Origin: Nannochloropsis oceanica
Lineage: Eukaryota > Sar > Eustigmatophyceae > Eustigmatales > Monodopsidaceae
Length of the DNA stretch: 64,000 nt
Reading direction: 5' to 3'
NCBI GenBank assembly: GCA_004519485.1
Contig: CP038130.1
Location: 1,451,574 to 1,515,573, forward strand
Shown here: positions 11,223 through 21,753 of the stretch, in pieces
Layout of the letters: each line of letters begins with the position of its first letter
Position numbering within the stretch: position 1 is the stretch's first letter
Notes under the pieces: model-generated
What the model was told of the DNA's origin: nothing
What the model saw: the letters and a program-made list of their open reading frames with translations, nothing else
Databases searched by the model: none
Made by a program: the position numbers and the translations under genes

Positions 11223-12060
11223 GAAAGGACGGAAATCCGATGAGATTATATCTTTTCGATATGCGCCTCCCTTCCCATTTCTCCCACTATATTATGGCGT
11301 GGCACCAACATTTATGCTCGATTAAGAAGTCAGGCGGGTGACCGCCGTTTCTCCCCACTTTTTTGCGTAACCGTTAGAGCACGAAGCGACTCGCTCGAGA
11401 AAACACATAGGGTTGCGTCGATGGTCGTAACCCACATCAGCAGTAGGCGGAGATCCTATCGCCCTCCATCCGATGGTGGTATTGTGGTTGCATGAAAGTC
11501 CTTAGAGGTCATGGTCTTATGCGAGGGGCAAGCAACAAGCGAGGCCGTTCTCATTCCAAACTTTTGCTCTCTCGTCTCACTCTTCCCACCTGGCGATTCA
11601 AGCGCCTACAAAAACGCGTCACCTCGATGATTCGGGGGCTGTACCAAATATGGAACCAGTCATGGACATTCACAGAGGCATCGTGAGGATTTCGAGGAGC
11701 CCGTTGTGGCACTTGTTTGCGAAGGGGCGGCAAGGCGAAGGGAATGAGTCTCCGTGCTTGAACACCTTTCGCGTTCCCTTCTCACCCCATGGATGTGATT
11801 GAGCAGTATCCGCGTTGTAATTTGATCGCGTCTGTGGCCATTACATGTCACTTAAAGAAAATATGCCGAGAGACTATCAATATGTGGCACGGCAGGTGTA
11901 TGGGCCACGAGCAGTTGGTACTTGGAGGGGACCTCGGCTCAGAGAGGGCATGTATGATAACGTACGCTAGCCATCGGCAAAGTATTGGAGCTTCAATATC
12001 CGATGTACCAGTCGGATGGGGCATGAAGCCGAGTCATCTATGACTGGCCCCGATGAAGTT

Positions 12061-12252
12061 TTATATTTGTCCAATGCCCAACCTTGCCTGCTTGCTGGCC
12101 GTCCAGACTAAGAAAAGGCCTGGTCGCCATGCCACGAGACAGCCAAGTACGCCAAATGCAGCAGTAATATCTATGCTTGTAAATACTATGATGCCATTAA
12201 AATCTTGCGCTTGGCCAGGTCTTGGTCTTACTGCGGCTGCTGCAGCCCCCAT
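12061..12252 (-). other. Hydrophobic open frame inside the 2-kb unit
   Basis: On the minus strand of each unit a 63-codon frame contains FNGIIVFTSIDITAAFGVLG followed by a Trp-Arg-Pro and a second hydrophobic run, which would make a membrane hairpin. A second minus-strand frame further along (13155-13367) ends in another hydrophobic stretch (ATYIGITLLTAGIA...VVYFLA). They could be exons of one repeated minus-strand gene, but I cannot connect them by splice sites with confidence. Equivalent frames lie at 14073, 16086, 33377, 35389 and 37401. Confidence 0.2.
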
Positions 12253-15200
12253 GAGCTTCGTTTCGACGCCGCCTTACAACGACAGTGTGGAACTCGGTCC
12301 TACTTAGGGGGATGAAATAATCAAGAGAAGGATTGCAACGAGCCAGTAAAAAAAGAAAATATGCAAAACAAACAACTCTTCATGCGGCCCTGCACCGTTT
12401 TCCCTCCTCCCATCCCCTCCCTCACATGTATTTCCTTGGTAAGCACTCTGTGGCCTCTTTCTCGTGCTCTGCCTCCTTCCTGTCCTTCTTGTCCTTCTTA
12501 TTCTTCTCTATCTTTTCTCCTCTTCTTATCCTATGTCCATACGCCCACCTGTGTTGTCTCCATCCTCCTTCTCCTCCTCTTTTTCCCTTCCTCCTTCTGC
12601 TCTCTTCCCTCCTCTTCTTTTTCTTCCACCTATTTCGTCTCCTCCTTTTCGAGCATCTTGAACACCAATCCCTCTTCCTTCCCTCCACACATCGTATTAG
12701 TCTCCTCTGAGTATACTAGAGATTCTCCCTCTGTCTTGAATGTGGTCCCACATGCCCTTTCCGTCCTGCCGTCCCGCTGTCGCCCAGCACGCCTGCACTC
12801 ATCCTTAATGGCTTACGCGAAGTGCTTCTGTATGCTATCTGTGAGCGGGGGCGTGTGTCAAAAGAGGGAGAGAAGAGTCAATATCTGTGTAGGATATTCA
12901 CAGGGAGGACGTAGCTCAGGTCCGCGCACGCACGCACAGGCGACATATGCCTCCCTCAATCAGCCTCATCGGCGCCAGCTCTGACGCGACCTTCTGGTAA
13001 GTGATGAAATAGAGAGGGAAAAGGTAAAGCGGGCGTATCGAGGGCTTCGCGCCATAGTGGTGGCGTTAGAAATGGGTGGTGTTTTGGAGGGAACGGAAAT
13101 CGGGGGGCGGGTTGACCTTGCTTGGCTAGACATTGGTAAGTCAAGTATGGGCTGTTACGCCAGGAAGTAGACGACTGCATCACTACATTTTATCAACGTA
13201 TGCCTCGCAATCCCTGCGGTCAGTAGCGTAATTCCGATATATGTGGCTTTAGTAGGAAGTAAGCCTGACACTTGCATTCTATACCGCGCGTGGCATTCAG
13301 ATTCGCTGTGTTTTTGCTTTTCTTTGGGAAGGGGTGGTAATGGTGGGTGACCGCCGTTTCTTCCCACATTATTTTTGCGTAACCGTTAGAGCACGAAGCG
13401 ACTCGCTCGAGAAAACACATAGGGTTGCGTCGATGGTCGTAACCCACATCAGCAGTAGGTGGAGATCCTATCGCCCTCCATCCGATGGTGATATTGTGGT
13501 TGCATGAAAGTCCTTAGAGGTCATGGTCTTATGCGAGGGGCAAGCAACAAGCGAGGCCGTTCTCATTCCAAACTTTTGCTCTCTCGTCTCACTCTTCCCA
13601 CCTGGCGATTCAAGCGCCTACAAAAACGCGTCACCTCGATGATTCGGGGGCTGTACCAAATATGGAACCAGTCATGGACATTCACAGAGGCATCGTGAGG
13701 ATTTCGAGGAGCCCGTTGTGGCACTTGTTTGCGAAGGGGCGGCAAGGCGAAGGGAATGAGTCTCCGTGCTTGAACACCTTTCGCGTTCCCTTCTCACCCC
13801 ATGGATGTGATTGAGCAGTATCCGCGTTGTAATTTGATCGCGTCTGTGGCCATTACATGTCACTTAAAGAAAATATGCCGAGAGACTATCAATATGTGGC
13901 ACGGCAGGTGTATGGGCCACGAGCAGTTGGTACTTGGAGGGGACCTCGGCTCAGAGAGGGCATGTATGATAACGTACGCTAGCCATCGGCAAAGTATTGG
14001 AGCTTCAATATCCGATGTACCAGTCGGATGGGGCATGAAGCCGAGTCATCTATGACTGGCCCCGATGAAGTTTTATATTTGTCCAATGCCCAACCTTGCC
14101 TGCTTGCTGGCCGTCCAGACTAAGAAAAGGCCTGGTCGCCATGCCACGAGACAGCCAAGTACGCCAAATGCAGCAGTAATATCTATGCTTGTAAATACTA
14201 TGATGCCATTAAAATCTTGCGCTTGGCCAGGTCTTGGTCTTACTGCGGCTGCTGCAGCCCCCATGAGCTTCGTTTCGACGCCGCCTTACAACGACAGTGT
14301 GGAACTCGGTCCTACTTAGGGGGATGAAATAATCAAGAGAAGGATTGCAACGAGCCAGTAAAAAAAGAAAATATGCAAAACAAACAACTCTTCATGCGGC
14401 CCTGCACCGTTTTCCCTCCTCCCATCCCCTCCCTCACATGTATTTCCTTGGTAAGCACTCTGTGGCCTCTTTCTCGTGCTCTGCCTCCTTCCTGTCCTTC
14501 TTGTCCTTCTTATTCTTCTCTATCTTTTCTCCTCTTCTTATCCTATGTCCATACGCCCACCTGTGTTGTCTCCATCCTCCTTCTCCTCCTCTTTTTCCCT
14601 TCCTCCTTCTGCTCTCTTCCCTCCTCTTCTTTTTCTTCCACCTATTTCGTCTCCTCCTTTTCGAGCATCTTGAACACCAATCCCTCTTCCTTCCCTCCAC
14701 ACATCGTATTAGTCTCCTCTGAGTATACTAGAGATTCTCCCTCTGTCTTGAATGTGGTCCCACATGCCCTTTCCGTCCTGCCGTCCCGCTGTCGCCCAGC
14801 ACGCCTGCACTCATCCTTAATGGCTTACGCGAAGTGCTTCTGTATGCTATCTGTGAGCGGGGGCGTGTGTCAAAAGAGGGAGAGAAGAGTCAATATCTGT
14901 GTAGGATATTCACAGGGAGGACGTAGCTCAGGTCCGCGCACGCACGCACAGGCGACATATGCCTCCCTCAATCAGCCTCATCGGCGCCAGCTCTGACGCG
15001 ACCTTCTGGTAAGTGATGAAATAGAGAGGGAAAAGGTTAAAGCGGGCGTATCGAGGGCTTCGCGCCATAGTGGTGGCGTTAGAAATGGGTGGTGTTTTGG
15101 AGGGAACGGAAATCGGGGGGCGGGTTGACCTTGCTTGGCTAGACATTGGTAAGTCAAGTATGGGCTGTTACGCCAGGAAGTAGACGACTGCATCACTACA

Positions 15201-17528
15201 TTTTATCAACGTATGCCTCGCAATCCCTGCGGTCAGTAGCGTAATTCCGATATATGTGGCTTTAGTAGGAAGTAAGCCTGACACTTGCATTCTATACCGC
15301 GCGTGGCATTCAGATTCGCTGTGTTTTTGCTTTTCTTTGGGAAGGGGTGGTAATGGTGGGTGACCGCCGTTTCTTCCCACATTATTTTTGCGTAACCGTT
15401 AGAGCACGAAGCGACTCGCTCGAGAAAACACATAGGGTTGCGTCGATGGTCGTAACCCACATCAGCAGTAGGTGGAGATCCTATCGCCCTCCATCCGATG
15501 GTGATATTGTGGTTGCATGAAAGTCCTTAGAGGTCATGGTCTTATGCGAGGGGCAAGCAACAAGCGAGGCCGTTCTCATTCCAAACTTTTGCTCTCTCGT
15601 CTCACTCTTCCCACCTGGCGATTCAAGCGCCTACAAAAACGCGTCACCTCGATGATTCGGGGGCTGTACCAAATATGGAACCAGTCATGGACATTCACAG
15701 AGGCATCGTGAGGATTTCGAGGAGCCCGTTGTGGCACTTGTTTGCGAAGGGGCGGCAAGGCGAAGGGAATGAGTCTCCGTGCTTGAACACCTTTCGCGTT
15801 CCCTTCTCACCCCATGGATGTGATTGAGCAGTATCCGCGTTGTAATTTGATCGCGTCTGTGGCCATTACATGTCACTTAAAGAAAATATGCCGAGAGACT
15901 ATCAATATGTGGCACGGCAGGTGTATGGGCCACGAGCAGTTGGTACTTGGAGGGGACCTCGGCTCAGAGAGGGCATGTATGATAACGTACGCTAGCCATC
16001 GGCAAAGTATTGGAGCTTCAATATCCGATGTACCAGTCGGATGGGGCATGAAGCCGAGTCATCTATGACTGGCCCCGATGAAGTTTTATATTTGTCCAAT
16101 GCCCAACCTTGCCTGCTTGCTGGCCGTCCAGACTAAGAAAAGGCCTGGTCGCCATGCCACGAGACAGCCAAGTACGCCAAATGCAGCAGTAATATCTATG
16201 CTTGTAAATACTATGATGCCATTAAAATCTTGCGCTTGGCCAGGTCTTGGTCTTACTGCGGCTGCTGCAGCCCCCATGAGCTTCGTTTCGACGCCGCCTT
16301 ACAACGACAGTGTGGAACTCGGTCCTACTTAGGGGGATGAAATAATCAAGAGAAGGATTGCAACGAGCCAGTAAAAAAAGAAAATATGCAAAACAAACAA
16401 CTCTTCATGCGGCCCTGCACCGTTTTCCCTCCTCCCATCCCCTCCCTCACATGTATTTCCTTGGTAAGCACTCTGTGGCCTCTTTCTCGTGCTCTGCCTC
16501 CTTCCTGTCCTTCTTGTCCTTCTTATTCTTCTCTATCTTTTCTCCTCTTCTTATCCTATGTCCATACGCCCACCTGTGTTGTCTCCATCCTCCTTCTCCT
16601 CCTCTTTTTCCCTTCCTCCTTCTGCTCTCTTCCCTCCTCTTCTTTTTCTTCCACCTATTTCGTCTCCTCCTTTTCGAGCATCTTGAACACCAATCCCTCT
16701 TCCTTCCCTCCACACATCGTATTAGTCTCCTCTGAGTATACTAGAGCTTCTCCCTCTGTCTTGAATGTGGTCCCACATGCCCTTTCCGTCCTGCCGTCCC
16801 GCTGTCGCCCAGCACGCCTGCACTCATCCTTAATGGCTTACGCGAAGTGCTTCTGTATGCTACCTGTGAGCGGGGGCGTATGTCAAAAGAGGGAGAGAAG
16901 AGTCAATATCTGTGTAGGATATTCACAGGGAGGACGTAGCTCAGGTCCGCGCACGCACGCACAGGCGACATATGCCTCCCTCAATCAGCCTCATCGGCGC
17001 CAGCTCTGACGCGACCTTCTGGTAAGTGATGAAATAGAGAGGGAAAAGGTAAAGCGGGCGTATCGAGGGCTTTGCGCCATAATGGTGGCGTTAGAAATGG
17101 GTGGTGTTTTGGAGGGAACGGAAATCGGGGGGCGGGTTGACCTTGCTTGGCTAGACATTGGTAAGTCAAGTATGGGCTGTTACGCCAGGAAGTAGACGAC
17201 TGCATCACTACATTTTATCAACGTATGCCTCGCAATCCCTGCGGTCAGTAGCGTAATTCCGATATATGTGGCTTTAGTAGGAAGTAAGCCTGACACTTGC
17301 ATTCTATACCGCGCGTGGCATTCAGATTCGCTGTGTTTTTGCTTTTCTTTGGGAAGGGGTGGTAATGGTGGGTGACCGCCGTTTCTTCCCACATTATTTT
17401 TGCGTAACCGTTAGAGCACGAAGCGACTCGCTCGAGAAAACACATAGGGTTGCGTCGATGGTCGTAACCCACATCAGCAGTAGGTGGAGATCCTATCGCC
17501 CTCCATCCGATGGTGATATTGTGGTTGC

Positions 17529-17704
17529 ATGAAAGTCCTTAGAGGTCATGGTCTTATGCGAGGGGCAAGCAACAAGCGAGGCCGTTCTCATTCCAAACTT
17601 TTGCTCTCTCGTCTCACTCTTCCCACCTGGCGATTCAAGCGCCTACAAAAACGCGTCACCTCGATGATTCGGGGGCTGTACCAAATATGGAACCAGTCAT
17701 GGAC
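17529..17704 (+). other. Candidate leader exon for the GT4-WbsX gene, inside the partial repeat unit
   Basis: The frame starting at 17529 (MKVLRGHGLMRGASNKRGRS...) runs to a GTATGG donor at 17705. A 56-bp segment ending in CACATCTGTAG at 17760 separates it from DNA that continues in frame into the ATG at 17777. Splicing would add a basic leader of about 64 residues. The homology of the partial unit with the complete units stops exactly at this donor. The reading frame and GT-AG ends are seen; that splicing occurs is inference. Confidence 0.3.
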
Positions 17705-17776
17705 GTATGGTTGAATTACATCGTATGATATCCTCGTTTTTAATATCCCCACATCTGTAGGCGGCTTCAGCAAGAT

Positions 17777-20428
17777 ATGGTGGGAAGGTCTAATTCTGAC
17801 CGGCAGTCAAGACAAGGCGTGCGACAGAACCTCTTTGGACATTCAGAACGCAAACGTTTAAGCAGCAAGAGTATGCGTGCGGGGAGCATCTATAGGAAAA
17901 GGGTTATATCGGCTTTCCTGTTGGGCTCGTTCTTGCTAATCATCGGGCAAACTGTGATGATAATGAACAATAGAGAGACAACAAATTTTTTCTTACGAAC
18001 AGACTTGCCAGAACGCCTGTTTCATAACACTCATTTTAGCTCAGGAAGGCCAACAGCTGCTGGGGACGAGCACAGGAGTGATAGCTACAACGTGACGAGA
18101 CGTACCCCCTCAAGACGACATCAAGAACATGAGAAGGCTTTATCGTGTGCATCCCCCATCGTCGGGGTCAGGGTACGAGTATTTTATGTATCGGAAACCC
18201 AATCTGGCGGATCAAGGAAGTATATTCAAGATCTAATTCGGCATTACAGCTTGTATGGAATTGAGTTTCATAGGCTTTCGAGCAAGGCAGCTGCTTTAGA
18301 AGCAACGGACAAATTTATGGAAAACGACATTCTTCTGGTTCAATATCTTTTGTACACAGATTTCACATTTGACGACATTTATGACCTGGTCGAAACTTAC
18401 CGGCTACGTCTGGTTGTCCCGATCCACGATATGTACTTTCTTTCTGACGAGTCGTTGGAATATGAATATGATCCAATCATCCACTCTGCTGACCAGGGGA
18501 AAAAACTCAGCGCAAAGCAAAGGCTTTTTCTAGAGAAAGCAGATCACATTATTTTTCCGTCTGCTTACATCTATGACGTATTTCGCGAGGCTATCGAGCT
18601 TAAGTCCATGGTTGTGGTCCCACATATTGACCAGAAATTATATCGTCGTACGTATATTCCTGCACTCAAGGCCAACATCAATATAGGCATCATCACCGAA
18701 GCATCTCACACCAAGGGGCTGGGTCTACTGAAGAAGCTTTATCGATATGGGAGAAGGAAGGGAACGGACCGCGTCAAATTTTTCGTTTACTCTAAGTATG
18801 ACAACAAAGGAGAGCCAAATGTCTTTGTTCGAGGAGAGTACATGGAAAACGACATTTATCGCAAATTGAAGCAGGACAAAGTTCACGGTCTATTGTTTCT
18901 AAACAACTACCCTGAGACATATAGTTATGCTTTGACCAAAGGGATCAATTCAGGACTGCCAATCCTCTACACAAACATAGGTGCTATTGCAGATCGGGTC
19001 GCTGCGGAGAACAACACCGCAAAATATATTGCCACTGACAATACTGATGTGACTCAAAAGTTTGACTCTTTGCTAACCTTTATTCGAAAGCACGCTGGAC
19101 TGGGAGAAAAGGACCAGACGTTATCCGTGCTTGAAAAGGAGAACCTCGTCGAAATACCAGTATTCTACGACAGTCTCTTTTTTAGAAGCGCTTTGGATAT
19201 CATTAATTGCGTGCAAAACAACCACAACCGTTTTAGCAAGCATTTTGCCGAGATCCATCGCCATATTCAACCCTATGCCATATTTTTCCCTCAATTTCAT
19301 CCCATCCCTGAAAATAACATCAACTTTTATGAAGGCTATACGGATATGACGAATTTAGTCGCAGCCAAGCTGGAGGATCCCAGCTTATTGACACCGCTGA
19401 AAAATCTCTTGGGCTTTTACGATTTGATGCAAAATAATGAGATGATTCCAAGACAAATTCAGGTTGCAAAATCATATGGCATAGCTGGATTCGCCATTTA
19501 TTACTATTGGTTCAGCGACAATTCCGTCAGTCAAAAAAACATGGTCTTCCAAGAGGTAATAGACCGATTTTTTGAAACTGTCTTAAAGGATTTCTCAGTC
19601 TTCTTTGTGTATTGTAACGAAGCGTGGACCAAGAACGTGGCTTTTGGAACCCATAAAGGTGGATACACGATTGCAAATAACTATACTGCAGAGAACATCA
19701 GGATGAATATGCTCAATCTCGTCAAGTATTTTAAGCACCAAAATTATCGCAAAATCGGAAATCGGCCACTCTTCTTCTTGCATCATCCGCATGAAATGAC
19801 AGATACTGAGATTCAATTGCTGAAGGCAGTAGGTGATTCAGTTATGAGAGAGAACGGTTTTTATGGAATTGAACTAATCGTGGACGGCAGGGAAGGGACG
19901 TACCCAGGTTTTCCTGGGTACTACTTGCATGCAAACTACAAGTCACCAAAATCCACTGTGTTCATGAAGACCTCAACCCGCCCCCAGCATATCGACTACA
20001 AAGCGTATGTGCGCAAATTCTTGCCGAAGGAAGAGAAGTTGGGAGACAATTCTAGCACGATAAATTCAGTTTTTACAAATTTTGACAACACCGTGCGTTT
20101 TTATGCACACGACGAGGACCGGCAATTCGAGGGTGTGGGCAACAAGGCAATGTTCATGACACGGACTCAAGGAAGGAAGGTCGCGCTTTTTAAGGAGTTC
20201 TTAGATGTGCAACTTGTGAAATACTCTCAAAAGTCTGATCCCATTTCACAGATATTCCTCATCAATGCTTGGAACGAATGGGGTGAGCAAATGGTGTTGG
20301 AGCCGTCGAATGAAGAGGGATTTGCGTACCTTGAAGCTTTTCAGGAGAGGTTATTGCTCGCCCCTCTTTCAGATAGCGTACATAGCAGTGCATCCAGTAG
20401 ATTGGGTGGAAGGGGAATACATTCATGA
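17777..20428 (+). CDS. GT4-like / WbsX fusion glycosyltransferase, membrane anchored
   Basis: An 883-residue intronless frame. A signal-anchor helix lies at about 43-63 (ISAFLLGSFLLIIGQTVMIM). Residues about 120-460 look like a GT-B fold glycosyltransferase: VFYVSETQSGGSRKYIQDLI, VVPIHDMYFLSDE, KADHIIFPSAYIYD, IITEASHTKGLGLLKKLYRY and GINSGLPILYTNIGAIADRV. Residues about 500-865 are a WbsX (GH99-like) domain: AIFFPQFHPIPENN...EGYTDMTN at its start, GIAGFAIYYYWFSDN, VYCNEAWTKN, RPLFFLHHP, and the diagnostic INAWNEWGEQMVLEPS. WbsX domains are known mainly from bacterial O-antigen and capsule clusters. The protein probably works in the Golgi lumen on a surface glycan. The upstream sequence is the tail of the 2-kb array. 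An identical-length copy is at 39092-41743. Donor and acceptor sugars unknown. Confidence 0.85.
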   Translation: MVGRSNSDRQSRQGVRQNLFGHSERKRLSSKSMRAGSIYRKRVISAFLLGSFLLIIGQTVMIMNNRETTNFFLRTDLPERLFHNTHFSSGRPTAAGDEHRSDSYNVTRRTPSRRHQEHEKALSCASPIVGVRVRVFYVSETQSGGSRKYIQDLIRHYSLYGIEFHRLSSKAAALEATDKFMENDILLVQYLLYTDFTFDDIYDLVETYRLRLVVPIHDMYFLSDESLEYEYDPIIHSADQGKKLSAKQRLFLEKADHIIFPSAYIYDVFREAIELKSMVVVPHIDQKLYRRTYIPALKANINIGIITEASHTKGLGLLKKLYRYGRRKGTDRVKFFVYSKYDNKGEPNVFVRGEYMENDIYRKLKQDKVHGLLFLNNYPETYSYALTKGINSGLPILYTNIGAIADRVAAENNTAKYIATDNTDVTQKFDSLLTFIRKHAGLGEKDQTLSVLEKENLVEIPVFYDSLFFRSALDIINCVQNNHNRFSKHFAEIHRHIQPYAIFFPQFHPIPENNINFYEGYTDMTNLVAAKLEDPSLLTPLKNLLGFYDLMQNNEMIPRQIQVAKSYGIAGFAIYYYWFSDNSVSQKNMVFQEVIDRFFETVLKDFSVFFVYCNEAWTKNVAFGTHKGGYTIANNYTAENIRMNMLNLVKYFKHQNYRKIGNRPLFFLHHPHEMTDTEIQLLKAVGDSVMRENGFYGIELIVDGREGTYPGFPGYYLHANYKSPKSTVFMKTSTRPQHIDYKAYVRKFLPKEEKLGDNSSTINSVFTNFDNTVRFYAHDEDRQFEGVGNKAMFMTRTQGRKVALFKEFLDVQLVKYSQKSDPISQIFLINAWNEWGEQMVLEPSNEEGFAYLEAFQERLLLAPLSDSVHSSASSRLGGRGIHS

Positions 20429-21753
20429 TAAGCTAAGAGTAAGTGTATTTCCATAGAAAACGGAGTCAAATCCTTGGACTCCAAGGAATCCATGGAAGAA
20501 AGGGGAGGGAGAGTCCAAACCAAGGGGTGGGCCTCAAAACGTAACGCTAGCTCGTAATGAAATGTACGAAAAGAAAAGCGTAGACGTCTATCATTATAAC
20601 TACATTATTCACAGCATCTCATTCATATGGCAAAGATTTCAACTCTGCATTTTTATTTTTATTTTGGGGGGGGGCTCTCCTGGTAGTGTCTACTGAAGAG
20701 ATTGCGAAGGGAAGGCAGAAGTTTACACTGAACTGGGGAAAACCAGCTCGACGATTGGATTTTGAATGCTAAGGGTAGTATCAGTTTGAGTAAAGTCTAA
20801 GCCCATTCATGTTTCTCACTTTATCTTCTCCAAATAACGCACGCCTTCACTTGCACTCTGCTAAGTATTTTGTCACCATGCTGGTGGCGATTTTGCCACT
20901 TCAGTATATTGCACTATTTTAATTTTGTGTACAAAGTGACGAGATAATTTCGGACGAGGTCACGTCATCCGTCTCCCCAAACTATGTACAAGCGACGACT
21001 TACAGCAGATGAGGACGCATTACATCAACTAACGAATGAATTCACGTGCAGGGCCTGAATTGTCCAAAACTTGTGCGACATGTGGTGCAGGCGTGTGCGA
21101 TGATCACTATGATGCTCTTTCAACCGGAATGGTGCTGGAACAAAGGAGCGACTTGTTCAGAGCGGGATGGCGTTATCGTCCCGCGAAAATGCCAGTGGCC
21201 TGATGCCGGCAGCTAACCCGTCATGCGGGTCGGGCTTATTTTTGTGCTCAAAATATGATAGAAGTAGATGTCACCATGCCGGTGGCAAAGCGCCTAGAGG
21301 CGAATAAATCCCTAAAAAATAAAAACAATAAAAAAACTTAAATAACTTTCTGTATAGTCCGTATCAGGTTGTAATGTCGGTGGCTTGTAATGGTGATTAA
21401 AACCCCAAAAAAGTAAAAAGAACAGAAAACGCACATAACTTTCTGTATAGTCCGTAATAATAAAACTATAATATTTTTTTTTACACTTCTCCTTTTTCTC
21501 TACACCTCTTTTCTTGTCCTGTACTAATTTTCACTGCCCTAACGATCCTTTACAGTGTAAAGGTCAATCGCACATCTTTGTGTGAGACAATGCCCGGGAC
21601 TGACCAACGGATGTCGGAGACGTAATGACCCTTCTCCAAAAAGTACTTGTCGAAGAAGAAAGAAATCTGCACATTGCATGCCTGCTTTCCAAGAATTCAT
21701 GGCGTCGGGGGATGCGTACAAGAAACCTCTGAATATAATTTCAAAAGAAATGA
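20429..21753. other. Intergenic region between the two fusion glycosyltransferases
   Basis: AT-rich DNA with no supported gene. It contains a MITE copy at 21141-21456 and a G run after a T-rich stretch near 20650-20690. Its counterpart is 41744-43068. Confidence 0.6.
21141..21456 (-). mobile_element. MITE copy with two tandem right ends (B1)
   Basis: Related to the foldback element at 28114-28517, which supplies loop and right-arm motifs: CGTCCCGCGAAAATGCCAGT, GGCCTGATGCCGGCAG, GCGGGTCGGGCTTAT, AATATGATAGAAGTAGATGT. The terminal motif TAACTTTCTGTATAGTCCGTA occurs twice, ending near 21362 and 21456, with a second partial arm (GGTGATTAAAACCCC) between them. This looks like one element inserted next to or into another, both now incomplete. 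The left arm is missing. The orientation given is that of the loop relative to the 28-kb copy. Confidence 0.75.

Larger units (their letters stand above)
11336..17704. repeat. Tandem array of a 2,012-bp unit, 3.2 copies (B1)
   Basis: Units begin at GGGTGACCGCCG: 11336, 13345, 15358 and a partial unit 17370-17704. Unit 1 lacks 3 bp near its start, unit 2 has one extra T near 15038, and unit 3 carries a handful of base changes (for example AGAGCTTCTC for AGAGATTCTC at 16743, and TTTGCGCCATAATG for TTCGCGCCATAGTG near 17072). Each unit contains a roughly 250-bp pyrimidine-rich tract on the plus strand (12450-12700 in unit 1). Open frames of 60-200 residues recur in every unit, but none matches a family I recognise. 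The partial unit ends 72 bp before the start codon of the GT4-WbsX gene. Confidence 0.95.

Noticed and set aside
12361-12984. 207-codon and 125-codon plus-strand frames repeated in each 2-kb unit
   Set aside because: They translate the pyrimidine tract and have low-complexity composition; repetition only reflects the array.
11336-17704. Repeat array considered as CRISPR or rDNA
   Set aside because: Units of 2 kb without short repeats and spacers, in a eukaryotic setting, and no rRNA-like sequence.
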